A stretch of DNA of 64,000 nt from Thiomicrorhabdus sp. (GCF_963662555.1 NZ_OY759719.1:2376985-2440984); one strand, 5' to 3'. Positions 10,779 through 18,014 are shown, counted from the stretch's first letter. Notes: generated by a model from the letters alone, not told the origin. Translations and numbers: made by a program.

Positions 10779-11645
10779 ATGCAAGAAGCGATGATTGTTG
10801 ATATTACGTTAAACAATGTTCAAGAAATGGTTATGCAGAACTCAAAACGTTTACCCGTTTTGCTAAATTTTTGGTCACCGCTAAATGAGCAGAGTAAATT
10901 AGCCAACACCATTTTAGAAAAGCTGGCACAGGAATTTGCTGGTAAATTCATTCTCGCCAAAATCAATGCCGCTCAACAAACTGACTTAGCCCAAAAACTT
11001 GGTTCGCCAAATATTCCGTTTTACAAACTGATTCAAAACGGTGACATCGTTACCGAATACGAAGGCCTATTATCTGAAGATGCCTATCGTTCTATGCTCA
11101 ATAATTATATTAAAGACGAGCCTTCTGAAGTCATGCGTAAACAAGCTAACGAAGCCTTTGCAAATGGTGAATTTGACCAAGCAGTACAACTATTAGGTGA
11201 AGCGGCAAAACTCAATGCTAATAACTATAAAATTCATTTAGATTTAGTTCAGATGTATTTACATACCGGGCATTTAGATAACGCTAAAAATCTCTTTTAC
11301 AAACTACCTGAAGAAGCTCAAAAAGACCCAAAAGGCAAAGAGTTGGACGGCATTTTGTATTTCTCAGATGCCATTGCAAACTCGCCAGACATTCAAACCC
11401 TTCAAGACACTTTAGCCAAAAACCCAAATGACTGCACCGCTCTACATTTTTTAGCAGGCTTTTTAATGCTAAACGGTCAAGCAGAAAATGCTCTACAAAC
11501 TTTACTAAAACTTTTTAGTATAGATAGAGGCTTTGAAGAATGTTTGCCGCAAAAATCTCTCATAAAAGCCTTTGAAATGCTTTCGGCAAAAGCACCTGAA
11601 TTGGTTACAATATATCGTCGAAAGTTCCAAAGCCTTTTATATTAA
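10779..11645 (+). CDS. cnoX: CnoX-like thioredoxin-fold co-chaperone with TPR region
   Basis: CnoX (YbbN) is a chaperedoxin that holds unfolding proteins and hands them to GroEL or DnaK. The 288-residue protein has a thioredoxin domain (residues 1-110) followed by TPR-like helices beginning RKQANEAFANGEFDQAVQLL, matching the YbbN layout and length. In place of the thioredoxin CxxC it has Ser-Pro-Leu-Asn (in NFWSPLNEQS), and the cis-proline loop is NIPFYKL. There is no cysteine at either active-site position, so a redox role for the active site is unlikely and holdase function is the better guess. An AAAGGA ribosome binding site precedes the ATG. Confidence 0.85.
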   Translation: MQEAMIVDITLNNVQEMVMQNSKRLPVLLNFWSPLNEQSKLANTILEKLAQEFAGKFILAKINAAQQTDLAQKLGSPNIPFYKLIQNGDIVTEYEGLLSEDAYRSMLNNYIKDEPSEVMRKQANEAFANGEFDQAVQLLGEAAKLNANNYKIHLDLVQMYLHTGHLDNAKNLFYKLPEEAQKDPKGKELDGILYFSDAIANSPDIQTLQDTLAKNPNDCTALHFLAGFLMLNGQAENALQTLLKLFSIDRGFEECLPQKSLIKAFEMLSAKAPELVTIYRRKFQSLLY

Positions 11646-11701
11646 ACATTTGCTTAACCACATTATTAAAACAATCAAAAACTACAAAATGGATACTCAA
11701 A

Positions 11702-12253
11702 ATGCTAAAAAACAGTGAACAAAATTATGGACTAGTAACACGTGCCAACCACTGGCTTAGTGCCTTTCTATTTATTGGCTTAATAGCTCTTGGTTTATAT
11801 ATGAGCGACCTAGAAAAAAGCCCAGAAAAATTTGAATTGTATGATTTACATAAATCATTAGGTATTGGCCTATTTATGCTTATGATGCTGAGATTAATAT
11901 GGCTAAAAGTTAGCGCAAACCCTCCGCAACTTTCTAAAAATAAATTTGAACATATCCTAGGGCACGCAGTAAAAGGCATCCTATATCTAGCCATGATTTT
12001 AATGCCTATCTCAGGTTGGGTCATGTCTAATTCTGGCGGTCATGAAGTGGCATTTTTTAACTTATTCACCTTACCAAATATCGTAGCCGAAAATCACGAT
12101 CTTCATGAATTTGCTGAAGAGTTTCATGAAATTACGGGTAAAGTGATGATTGCCGTGATTTTGCTTCATATCGCAGGAGCTCTTAAACATCACTTAGTTT
12201 ATAAAGATGCCACTTTATTACGCATGTTAGGCAAAAACAAACAAGACAAATAA
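11702..12253 (+). CDS. Cytochrome b561-family protein
   Basis: A four-helix inner-membrane dihaem b-type cytochrome, probably moving electrons between quinol and a periplasmic or membrane partner such as superoxide or a c-type cytochrome. The 183-residue sequence has helices near residues 18-33, 52-70, 92-110 and 146-165. Candidate haem ligands are His17 (RANHWL), His50 (LHKSLG) and histidines in the last helix region (LLHIAGALKHH). It starts 56 bp after cnoX and ends 15 bp before the next gene, so it may be co-transcribed with the two genes that follow. Confidence 0.9.
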   Translation: MLKNSEQNYGLVTRANHWLSAFLFIGLIALGLYMSDLEKSPEKFELYDLHKSLGIGLFMLMMLRLIWLKVSANPPQLSKNKFEHILGHAVKGILYLAMILMPISGWVMSNSGGHEVAFFNLFTLPNIVAENHDLHEFAEEFHEITGKVMIAVILLHIAGALKHHLVYKDATLLRMLGKNKQDK

Positions 12254-12268
12254 TTACTAAGAGTTCCC

Positions 12269-13123
12269 ATGAGTTACTATCATATTGATAAAAACACCCT
12301 AAAAAACCTAGTTGGCTTTGGTGTAGCCGGCAACTTTGCAGGCCACCTAGAACAAGCGGGAGAAACACCCGATTTTGTTAATGTTAAAACTGCTTCAAGT
12401 CATGCTCCAAAAGGGCTGTTTCCCTATTATGTAACAGGGTCAGACAAACAGGTTGGTCAATACCCTCTGTCGTCCACAGAGATTCACTACCCTAAAAACC
12501 TAGAAGATAATGCTCACCTACAAGCAGAGCCTGAAGTGAGCATACTGTTTGATGTAAGTTATGATGAAGGCAAAATCATTCAACTAACCCCAAAAGCCTT
12601 TACCGCTTTTAATGACTGCTCTATTCGTAAACCAGGTGCCAAAAAGATCAGTGATAAAAAAAATTGGGGAGCTTCAACCAAAGGAATCTCAGAAGACTTT
12701 ATTGAGTTAAATAGCTTTAAACCTAGTTGTGAATTAGACACCTTTCATATCGCTTCATTCCTAAAACGTGATGGCTTAATTCACGCTTATGGCAAAGACA
12801 GCTCAGTACTAACCTACTCTTACTTTCACGAACAGCTAAATGACTGGATGATTGAAAGGCTTAATAACCAACAAGACTTTGGCCCTTTAGAAAACCTTCA
12901 TCAAATTTTGAAACAAGCCTCTTATCCGCAAAGTATTATGATTAGTTTAGGAGCTACCGCCTACACAGAGTTTGGAGAAAAGGTATTTTTACAACCTGGC
13001 GATGAACTCACCATCTATGTTTACGATGCATCACAAAACAGTGCCGAAAATGTTTTTGCCCACCTAATCGGCGAGCAAGACCAACTCATTAACAGCTCTA
13101 TTCTTAAACAAACCATTGTTTAA
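12269..13123 (+). CDS. DUF5718-type protein of unknown function
   Basis: A 284-residue soluble protein with no signal peptide. I recognise it as the DUF5718 family from the opening (LVGFGVAGNFAGHLEQAGE) and the lysine/tyrosine-rich region GLFPYYVTGSDKQVGQYPLSS; the family is distantly related to the fumarylacetoacetase fold. Acidic residues in EPEVSILFDVSYD could be metal ligands if that fold is correct, which is inference. The substrate is unknown. It lies 15 bp after the cytochrome gene and 29 bp before the DUF1415 gene. Confidence 0.65.
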   Translation: MSYYHIDKNTLKNLVGFGVAGNFAGHLEQAGETPDFVNVKTASSHAPKGLFPYYVTGSDKQVGQYPLSSTEIHYPKNLEDNAHLQAEPEVSILFDVSYDEGKIIQLTPKAFTAFNDCSIRKPGAKKISDKKNWGASTKGISEDFIELNSFKPSCELDTFHIASFLKRDGLIHAYGKDSSVLTYSYFHEQLNDWMIERLNNQQDFGPLENLHQILKQASYPQSIMISLGATAYTEFGEKVFLQPGDELTIYVYDASQNSAENVFAHLIGEQDQLINSSILKQTIV

Positions 13124-13152
13124 TTTTTCCAAAAAGCACCACAGGAACCCAC

Positions 13153-13710
13153 ATGACTAACCAAACAAACGAGCATATTCTTAACAGTGTTAATCAATGG
13201 TTAGATCAAGTGGTAATTGGCCTTAATCTATGCCCGTTTGCCTCTAAACCTTTTAGAGACAAACAAATTCGCCTATCTATTTCACAAAGTACCAGTGATG
13301 CCAACTTACTAGAAGATCTGCAAACCGAGCTCAATTTACTAGCTGAAAGCAAACCGGAAAACATTGAAACCACTTTGTTAATTGTGCCCAATATGCTGGG
13401 CGATTTTTACGACTACAATGATTTTTTAGAATACGTTGATGCTCTAATTGAAGACAACGAGTGGGAAGGAATCTTTCAAGTTGCCACTTTTCACCCAAAC
13501 TATCAATTTGGAGGCACCGAACCAGAAGATGCCGAAAACCTAACCAACCGAGCACCCTATCCAATCTTGCATTTATTACGTGAAGAAAGCCTAGAAAAAG
13601 CCATTCAACACTACCCAAACCCAGAGCTAATACCAGAACACAATATTGAAACCGTCTGTGGTCTGAGCCAAGAACAAAAAATCGCTTTATTTCCGTATCT
13701 ATTTAAATAA
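13153..13710 (+). CDS. DUF1415 family protein
   Basis: A 185-residue cytoplasmic protein matching the DUF1415 pattern: VNQWLDQVVIGLNLCPFA at the N-terminus, then EGIFQVATFHPNYQFGGTEPEDAENLTNRAPYP, where the family's conserved His-Pro-x-Tyr-x-Phe and Asn-Arg-Ser/Ala-Pro-Tyr motifs are visible, and HLLREESLEKAI. The biochemical function of the family is not known to me. It has its own AGGAACCC ribosome binding site and ends just before the repeat-rich region. Confidence 0.88.
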   Translation: MTNQTNEHILNSVNQWLDQVVIGLNLCPFASKPFRDKQIRLSISQSTSDANLLEDLQTELNLLAESKPENIETTLLIVPNMLGDFYDYNDFLEYVDALIEDNEWEGIFQVATFHPNYQFGGTEPEDAENLTNRAPYPILHLLREESLEKAIQHYPNPELIPEHNIETVCGLSQEQKIALFPYLFK

Positions 13711-13955
13711 ATTACCCTATGCTCACAATGAATGGTCGGCCACTGGGCATACCAGGGCTTTATACCCCCTTTCGGGGTGTGGTGAATTTGTAAGTTTGAA
13801 TACTTTTCTTATCTATTGAGAAGCCTTTATAAATATCTATATCTCTTCAATTTTAACTATTAGGCTTCCCCTCCCTTTCTTTGTTTGCCCAAAGAAAGGA
13901 AGCAAAGAAAAGGCACCCTGCTGACACAATCTATTTCACTAAGCTTGTCTGCTGA

Positions 13956-13992
13956 GATTCCCATAACTCGCTATGCTCAGACAATGGAAATC
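13956..13992. repeat. Hairpin module A, conserved loop with variable stem
   Basis: On the minus strand the stem is GATTTCCA pairing with TGGGAATC around a loop containing TGAGCATAGCGAGTT, followed by CAGCAGACAAGCTTAG. The same loop and flank recur at 54310-54345 with a different stem. Confidence 0.6.
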
Positions 13993-14138
13993 TTTAAACG
14001 CATCCTACGCTAAGTGAAATCACGATTGCTTACAGAAGGGAGGCTTTTTCTACGTTAATTCCGCATTTCTATCTTATGCATATTCTTGTGCTGAAACTTT
14101 TTACTCTGTGCTTACAAAGCATAGATTGCCTCAGGGCA

Positions 14139-14152
14139 TGCCAGGCCTGGTA
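14139..14152. repeat. Dispersed palindrome, one mismatch
   Basis: TGCCAGGCCTGGTA, one substitution from TACCAGGCCTGGTA, inside the 13808-14436 element. Confidence 0.8.
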
Positions 14153-14243
14153 AGTTACCGTTTATATAAGTAAAGCCAACCACAAACGCCAAGATTCCCC
14201 TTGGAATAAATTGTGCAGAGTTCTTAACGAAGTGAACGTTTAA

Positions 14244-14290
14244 AAAACGCTGCTGTTAGAGCGTAGCTTGCGGAGCGAGTTCAGCGTTTT
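14244..14290. repeat. Hairpin module B, conserved loop with variable stem
   Basis: AAAACGCTG (14244-14252) pairs perfectly with CAGCGTTTT (14282-14290). The loop contains GGAGCGAGTT, like the other two modules. An outer AGTTCT/AGAACT pairing lengthens the structure. Confidence 0.6.
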
Positions 14291-14460
14291 CAGTGAATGA
14301 GTTTTAGAACTTGCCAATTTATGGAGCGGGGTGCCCTTGTTGGCTTACCTTATTGGGCAAGCAATAAGGTAAGGGGAAGCCTAAATGACAATTTCAAAGG
14401 TATATAGATATTTAAAAAGGCTTCTCAATAGCTAAGTCGAATCAAACCTTAAAATCAACC

Positions 14461-14474
14461 TACCAGGCCTGGTA
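14461..14474. repeat. Dispersed palindrome TACCAGGCCTGGTA, exact
   Basis: Exact 14 bp copy, intergenic, 25 bp after the element and 90 bp before the RDD gene. Confidence 0.9.
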
Positions 14475-14564
14475 AATAATCTTACTTTCTCAATCATAAT
14501 AAAAACTGATTACGTATTTATCCACACTCCGATAGAATCAATCATTCATTATCAAAGGATACAA

Positions 14565-15026
14565 ATGATGAATAATCTTGAATACGCTGGTTTTTGGATT
14601 CGGGTTGGTGCTTCACTTATCGACACACTGATTCTTTTATTAGTCACCACCCCTATACTATTAATGATTTACGGTGATAATTATTGGACAAGCGAATCAA
14701 TCCTTATGGGTACTTGGGATTTTATTATTAGCTATATTTTCCCAGCTATCGCGGTGATTGTATTTTGGACATACAAATCCGCCACCCCAGGAAAAATGGC
14801 TTTAAAACTCACGATTCTTGATGCCAATACAGGGCAAAAGCCAAGTACAAGCCAATTTATTATTCGCTATTTAGGGTATTTTGTTTCAACCATTCCACTA
14901 TGTTTAGGTTTGATTTGGGTAGGAATCGATAAACGCAAACAAGGCTGGCACGACAAAATGGCAGGCACTGTGGTAGTAAGAAATACCGCGATTGAACCTG
15001 TTGAGTTTGAACAAAAACAAGACTAG
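14565..15026 (+). CDS. RDD family membrane protein
   Basis: A 153-residue integral membrane protein of the RDD family, named for conserved Arg and Asp residues in the first and second helices. The sequence shows FWIRVGASLIDTLILLLV with the Arg and Asp, then KSATPGKMALKLTILDA and a final KRKQGWHDKMAGTVVV, all family marks. Transport of ions or small solutes has been proposed for some members; no substrate can be named here. A second RDD protein is at 38290-38688. The ATGATG start allows either codon. Confidence 0.88.
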   Translation: MMNNLEYAGFWIRVGASLIDTLILLLVTTPILLMIYGDNYWTSESILMGTWDFIISYIFPAIAVIVFWTYKSATPGKMALKLTILDANTGQKPSTSQFIIRYLGYFVSTIPLCLGLIWVGIDKRKQGWHDKMAGTVVVRNTAIEPVEFEQKQD

Positions 15027-15114
15027 AAAAATCAAGATAAAAAACAGATAAAACGGCATTTTTATATACTGATTCAAAAACGTAATATCATGATATTAGG
15101 ATGTGTAATTATAG

Positions 15115-15664
15115 TTATGCAATGCCGCACAGGAGGCCGAAGTGTCAGAAAACCTTGAGCTAGAAATGGGTAAGCTGTTCAAAGCTTCTCAGGAAAAGTA
15201 TATTTATTTCCTCCTGGCGGCTGCTGCCTCAGCCATTGGTTTTGCGATGACTCAATCAAAAGTTGAGCCTTTGGGCTTTATCCACATTCCACTCGGTTTT
15301 GCTATTGGCTTATGGGCCATAAGTTTCGTTGCGGGATTGCGTGTAGTGGAGTATGCAGCGAGCGTCACTTTTCAAAATCAGAACTATTTGGCGTTCAAGC
15401 GTGAGCTGAGTTCATATCAAGGCGGAAATGCAACTGAAATAATTAGCCTGTTCAAATCTCGACTAAATGAAACTGTAAAGCAGCAGCAGAAAAGGATGAA
15501 GTTCTATGGAGAGTTACAGAGCTGGTCTTTGCTCCTTGGCGGTTTGGCCTATATTGTTTGGCATGGTGCGAGGATGTGGGCCCTGAATGCATAACAAACA
15601 CATCAAAAATAGAGCTCTACTTCGTTTTGCTAGGCGTCGCTGACGCAGCAGTCTTTATGTAAGG
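15115..15664 (+). mobile_element. Solitary integron gene cassette (no integrase nearby)
   Basis: The unit runs from the base after G in GTTATGC (15114-15120) to the G of GTTAGGA (15664). Its single gene starts 27 bp in and its stop codon overlaps the first attC core, as is typical of cassettes. On circularisation the 3' core would become GTTATGC, exactly complementary to GCATAAC at the start of the attC. Codon use in the gene is richer in GC-ending codons (CTG, GCC, CAG) than in neighbouring genes, which supports transfer. No integrase gene or second attC is in the window. Confidence 0.65.
15142..15594 (+). CDS. Membrane protein of unknown function carried on an integron-type cassette
   Basis: I do not recognise the family. 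The 150-residue protein starts at GTG with a perfect AGGAGG eight bases upstream. It has a charged N-terminus (SENLELEMGKLFKASQEKY), two membrane helices near residues 20-37 and 45-66, a basic helical stretch (KSRLNETVKQQQKRMKFYG) and a third helix near residues 125-145. The strong ribosome binding site, short upstream leader and overlap of the TAA stop with the attC are all typical of cassette-borne genes. Function unknown. Confidence 0.8.
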   Translation: MSENLELEMGKLFKASQEKYIYFLLAAAASAIGFAMTQSKVEPLGFIHIPLGFAIGLWAISFVAGLRVVEYAASVTFQNQNYLAFKRELSSYQGGNATEIISLFKSRLNETVKQQQKRMKFYGELQSWSLLLGGLAYIVWHGARMWALNA

Positions 15665-15670
15665 TTAGGA
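15589..15670 (+). repeat. attC-like recombination site
   Basis: 82 bp imperfect inverted repeat. The left outer core GCATAAC (15589-15595) faces the right core GTTAGGA (15664-15670), sharing TAAC/GTTA. The inner boxes ACATCAAA and TTTATGT pair apart from one unpaired base, as the extrahelical bases of attC hairpins do. Unpaired spacers of 3-4 bases separate the inner and outer boxes. The length is in the range of known attC sites. Confidence 0.65.
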
Positions 15671-15680
15671 ATTATAAAGA

Positions 15681-16082
15681 ATGAGCATCCTATTACTCAA
15701 AGCAACCGGATTATGGCTTGTGATTGTTATTGCTGCCATATTAAATGGAATATTTCATGAGTCAGTACTGGTTCCGACCATAGGGGCTAATTTTGCTTTG
15801 CCTTTAAGCGGTATATTGTTATCTATTTTGGTTTTTATAATCACATTTGCTTTTATCTCATTCTTCGACTCAACCGAACCCAAGGTATACATTTGGATTG
15901 GTCTATTTTGGGTATTGCTTACGTTATCCTTTGAGTTTCTATTTGGGCATTATGTAATCGGAAATACCTGGCTGGAAATACTCCAGGTATTTAATATCAT
16001 GAAAGGAGACTTATTTCTTTTGGTGCTTTTTGTTAGTGCAGTTTCACCGTGGCTAGCGGCTAAAGTACGTGGCATGATTTGA
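15681..16082 (+). CDS. Small four-helix membrane protein of unknown function
   Basis: A 133-residue protein that is almost entirely hydrophobic, with four predicted membrane helices (about residues 5-22, 39-62, 68-87 and 107-125). The pattern LALPLSG-like (FALPLSGILLSILVF), FEFLFGHYVIG and AVSPWLAAKVRG recurs in small uncharacterised proteins of many proteobacteria, from memory. It begins ten bases after the GTTAGGA core of the attC, but no attC follows it, so it was probably already resident or has lost its own site. No function can be assigned. Confidence 0.8.
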   Translation: MSILLLKATGLWLVIVIAAILNGIFHESVLVPTIGANFALPLSGILLSILVFIITFAFISFFDSTEPKVYIWIGLFWVLLTLSFEFLFGHYVIGNTWLEILQVFNIMKGDLFLLVLFVSAVSPWLAAKVRGMI

Positions 16083-16099
16083 GTGAAGTTATTCAAATT

Positions 16100-16113
16100 T
16101 ACCAGGCCTGGTA
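16100..16113. repeat. Dispersed palindrome TACCAGGCCTGGTA, exact
   Basis: Exact copy. The following 40 bp, read on the minus strand, match the sequence before the palindromes at 13751 and 53991 (ACCCTATGCTCACAAT and CATACCAGG shared). Confidence 0.9.
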
Positions 16114-16295
16114 TGTCCTGTGGCAAATTATATATTGTGAGCATAGGGTAAATTTATTTAAGGTTTTAAACACCGATATCCCCCCTGCTTTCCTATCATT
16201 CGTCCATTTATGCTAAGATAGCCGTTTTTCATTTTAGAGACCTTTGTACGAGCCAGGGGCGAGAGAAAAACGCGATAGAATTCTTTAGATTTAGT

Positions 16296-16341
16296 CTAAA
16301 AAATACGCATAATAGCCAAAGCTATTGGGCGTATTTTTTAG
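16296..16341. terminator. Large bidirectional hairpin upstream of fklB
   Basis: CTAAAAAATACGC (16296-16308) pairs perfectly with GCGTATTTTTTAG (16329-16341), and an inner AATAGC/GCTATT pair extends the stem. The A/T runs at the stem base give a U-tract on either strand, so it could end transcription from both sides or act as a leader structure of fklB. Confidence 0.6.
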
Positions 16342-16417
16342 GCTGAAGATTGAGGATTATAGCCGTATTTATCCGCTCATTGGTTCGTACAACGGTCTCA
16401 TTAACAGGACTTTTAAT

Positions 16418-17038
16418 ATGTCTAATAACTATACGTCTTCTGCTGACATTGTCAGTTACGGAATTGGTCGTCAAATGGGTGATCAATTAGCTTCTGACCC
16501 TTTTGAGGGTGTTAACGCTGAAGCGGTTGCCGCTGGTGTTCTTGATGCTCTTTCTGGTGTTGCTAGCCCAATTGATGATGCTGGCTTTGCGAAAGCGTTT
16601 CAAGAAATTAACGATATTATGCAAGTAAAACAAGCTGAAAAAGCTCAAGCTGCAGCGGCTGAAGGCGAAGCTTTTTTAGCTGAAAATGCTAAAAAAGAAG
16701 GTGTTTTTGTAACTGAATCAGGCTTGCAGTATGAGATTCTTACTGAAGGGTCTGGCGAGAAACCAAGTGCTGAATCAACGGTTTCAACTCACTATCACGG
16801 TACGTTAATTGATGGTACGGTATTTGATAGTTCAGTAGAACGTGGCCAGCCTGCTGAGTTCCCTGTTAACCGTGTTATTGCGGGTTGGACAGAAGCTTTA
16901 CAGTTAATGCCTACAGGTTCTAAGTGGCGTTTATATGTTCCTCAAGAATTAGCCTATGGTGCTCAAGGTTCTGGTGGAAAGATCGCTCCTTACTCAACTT
17001 TAGTATTTGATGTAGAGTTGTTAGATATTGTTGCTTAG
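16418..17038 (+). CDS. fklB: FKBP-type peptidyl-prolyl cis-trans isomerase, FklB-like
   Basis: Catalyses proline cis-trans isomerisation and helps folding. Starting at the ATG at 16418 gives 206 residues, matching E. coli FklB in length and in the opening (SYGIGRQMGDQL). The open frame extends upstream through the hairpin, but those 31 codons have no homologous look and are excluded. Residues 1-95 form the helical dimerisation domain. The FKBP domain holds LIDGTVFDSSVERGQPAEFPV, VIAGWTEALQLM, and the active-site YVPQELAYG. No signal peptide is seen, so it is probably cytoplasmic, like FklB and unlike periplasmic FkpA. Confidence 0.93.
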   Translation: MSNNYTSSADIVSYGIGRQMGDQLASDPFEGVNAEAVAAGVLDALSGVASPIDDAGFAKAFQEINDIMQVKQAEKAQAAAAEGEAFLAENAKKEGVFVTESGLQYEILTEGSGEKPSAESTVSTHYHGTLIDGTVFDSSVERGQPAEFPVNRVIAGWTEALQLMPTGSKWRLYVPQELAYGAQGSGGKIAPYSTLVFDVELLDIVA

Positions 17039-17073
17039 TTAATAATTAGCACAATCTACTCATACTATTTAGT

Positions 17074-17098
17074 TAGGCAAAGCAACCTGCTTTGCCTA
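17074..17098 (+). terminator. Candidate terminator after fklB
   Basis: TAGGCAAAGCA and TGCTTTGCCTA form an 11 bp perfect stem with a 3-base loop. It has no long T-run after it, so termination efficiency is uncertain. Confidence 0.55.
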
Positions 17099-17117
17099 GT
17101 ATTAAACTTAATTTACA

Positions 17118-17201
17118 CATCTTAATTTAATCATCTTAATTTAATCATCTTAATTTAATCATCTTAATTTAATCATCTTAATTTAATCATCTTAATTTAA
17201 T
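17118..17201. repeat. Six-copy 14 bp tandem repeat
   Basis: CATCTTAATTTAAT repeats with a 14 bp period; CTTAATTTAA starts at 17121, 17135, 17149, 17163, 17177 and 17191. Copies look identical, suggesting recent slippage or a variable-number locus. Confidence 0.9.
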
Positions 17202-17293
17202 CAGCTTCGCCTACATTCCAACCTACAACATCAGCTATTAAAACCAAACGATTCTCTCTGTATTTATTCAATTGATAAAATCATTTTCTCTTT

Positions 17294-17307
17294 TACCAGG
17301 CCTGGTA
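17294..17307. repeat. Dispersed palindrome TACCAGGCCTGGTA, exact
   Basis: Exact copy, extended to 16 bp by flanking T/A, 66 bp before the next gene. Confidence 0.9.
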
Positions 17308-17372
17308 ATATAACTAACACGATAACTAGCATGTTATGTTTTTGGTTTTATGTTACTTAAAGGATTAACAAG

Positions 17373-17900
17373 ATGACTGTGTTTAAAAAGGTTTCCTTTC
17401 GCTCAATTTTGGTTTTACCAGGCCTGGTAATTTCGCTTTTGTTTTCGAGTCTGTTTTCGGTCAATGCTTACAGCGATACAAGCGTATTACCAATTGCTAC
17501 CAATTTACAAGAGCTGGGGAAAAAGGCGATTAAACAAAATATTCCAATTGCCATCTTGTTCTCAGCCAAAGGTTTAAAATCAACTCAAAATTTAAAAGAT
17601 GAAGCAATTGTACCTACGTTGTATTCTGGTGCTTTAGATGGCTTTGTTTTAATGACTGAAATTAATGTAAATGTGGATGAAACCACCGTTGATTTTTATG
17701 GCGATAAATTGCCAAATAAAGAATTTAAAGATTTATACAATCTAACCAGTTTGCCGGTGGTGATTTTTGTAAATGGCGAAGGTGAAGTCATTACTGACCA
17801 ACTGCTTTCTGGAGCTTATGACTTTTATCCGTATTATTTAAAACAGTCTATTAATAAGGCATTAAAAGCATTAAACAATACCAAACAGATTCCTAATTAA
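17373..17900 (+). CDS. Exported thioredoxin-fold-like protein without active-site cysteines
   Basis: A 175-residue protein with a signal peptide ending near residue 32 (VNAYSD), so it is probably periplasmic. The middle looks like a thioredoxin-fold protein: KQNIPIAILFSAKG, then LYNLTSLPVVIFVNGEGEV, where Leu-Pro resembles the cis-proline loop. No cysteine is present, so it is not a disulfide oxidoreductase. An exact palindrome copy (17416-17429) sits within the signal peptide and encodes Leu-Pro-Gly-Leu-Val. Function unknown. Confidence 0.7.
   Translation: MTVFKKVSFRSILVLPGLVISLLFSSLFSVNAYSDTSVLPIATNLQELGKKAIKQNIPIAILFSAKGLKSTQNLKDEAIVPTLYSGALDGFVLMTEINVNVDETTVDFYGDKLPNKEFKDLYNLTSLPVVIFVNGEGEVITDQLLSGAYDFYPYYLKQSINKALKALNNTKQIPN
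17416..17429. repeat. Dispersed palindrome, exact, inside a signal-peptide coding sequence
   Basis: Exact TACCAGGCCTGGTA read in frame as Pro-Gly-Leu-Val within the hydrophobic core of a signal peptide. Confidence 0.9.
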
Positions 17901-17910
17901 CGGTAATTAA

Positions 17911-17965
17911 GCAATTTACCGCACCCCGCAAGAGGGTATAAAGGCCTAGTATGGCCTATGCTGAA
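17911..17965. repeat. Degenerate inverted copy of the intergenic repeat
   Basis: Read on the minus strand it shares CTTTATACCC and GCGGGGTGCGGTAAA-like blocks with 13755-13790. The central palindrome has decayed to TACTAGGCCTTTA. It lies between convergent genes. Confidence 0.45.
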
Positions 17966-18014
17966 TGTAATTTGTTCATAGAGTAAATTATTTGAATAAC
18001 GCTAATCTTGTTTA

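Larger units (their letters stand above)
13808..14436. mobile_element. 0.63 kb non-coding element with 35 bp terminal inverted repeats
   Basis: The left end (13808-13842) and the inverted right end (14402-14436) agree at 33 of 35 positions; the shared core is CTATTGAGAAGCCTTT. Inside each end is a second inverted match around TAGGCTTCCCCT, next to hairpins built on TTTGCCCAAAG and TTGGGCAAGCAA. The interior holds two hairpins (13956-13992 and 14244-14290) and an inverted copy of sequence found at 54180-54260. No transposase is present and no clear target-site duplication was seen, so it may be a non-autonomous element or a structured repeat rather than a true transposon. Confidence 0.55.
13711..14564. 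other. Repeat-rich non-coding region after the DUF1415 gene
   Basis: No protein-coding gene is supported in these 854 bp. From left to right it holds a 50 bp repeat related to sequences at 16100-16155 (inverted) and 53955-54004, a CCCC-CTTTC-GGGG hairpin near 13765-13780, the inverted-repeat-bounded element at 13808-14436, and two copies of the 14 bp palindrome family at 14139 (one mismatch) and 14461 (exact). Confidence 0.7.
16083..16417. other. Intergenic region before fklB
   Basis: Contains an exact palindrome copy (16100-16113), an inverted copy of the roughly 50 bp repeat that precedes the palindrome at 53991, and a large hairpin at 16296-16341. No small gene is supported. Confidence 0.6.
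17039..17372. other. Intergenic region with hairpin, tandem repeat and palindrome
   Basis: Holds the fklB terminator hairpin (17074-17098), six copies of a 14 bp AT-rich tandem repeat (17118-17201) and an exact palindrome at 17294-17307. No gene was seen. Confidence 0.6.

Noticed and set aside
13711-14564. Possible small proteins within the inverted-repeat element
   Set aside because: No frame has both a start with a ribosome binding site and protein-like composition; the conservation is at the DNA structure level.
15681-16082. Second integron cassette
   Set aside because: No attC-like structure follows the gene and no core complementary to GTTAGGA is present downstream.
16325-16417. N-terminal extension of FklB
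   Set aside because: It crosses a large hairpin, lacks a Shine-Dalgarno sequence and does not resemble FklB; the ATG at 16418 fits better.
17118-17201. Tandem 14 bp repeats considered as a CRISPR array or iteron origin
   Set aside because: There are no spacers between units, no cas or rep gene, and the units are contiguous simple repeats.
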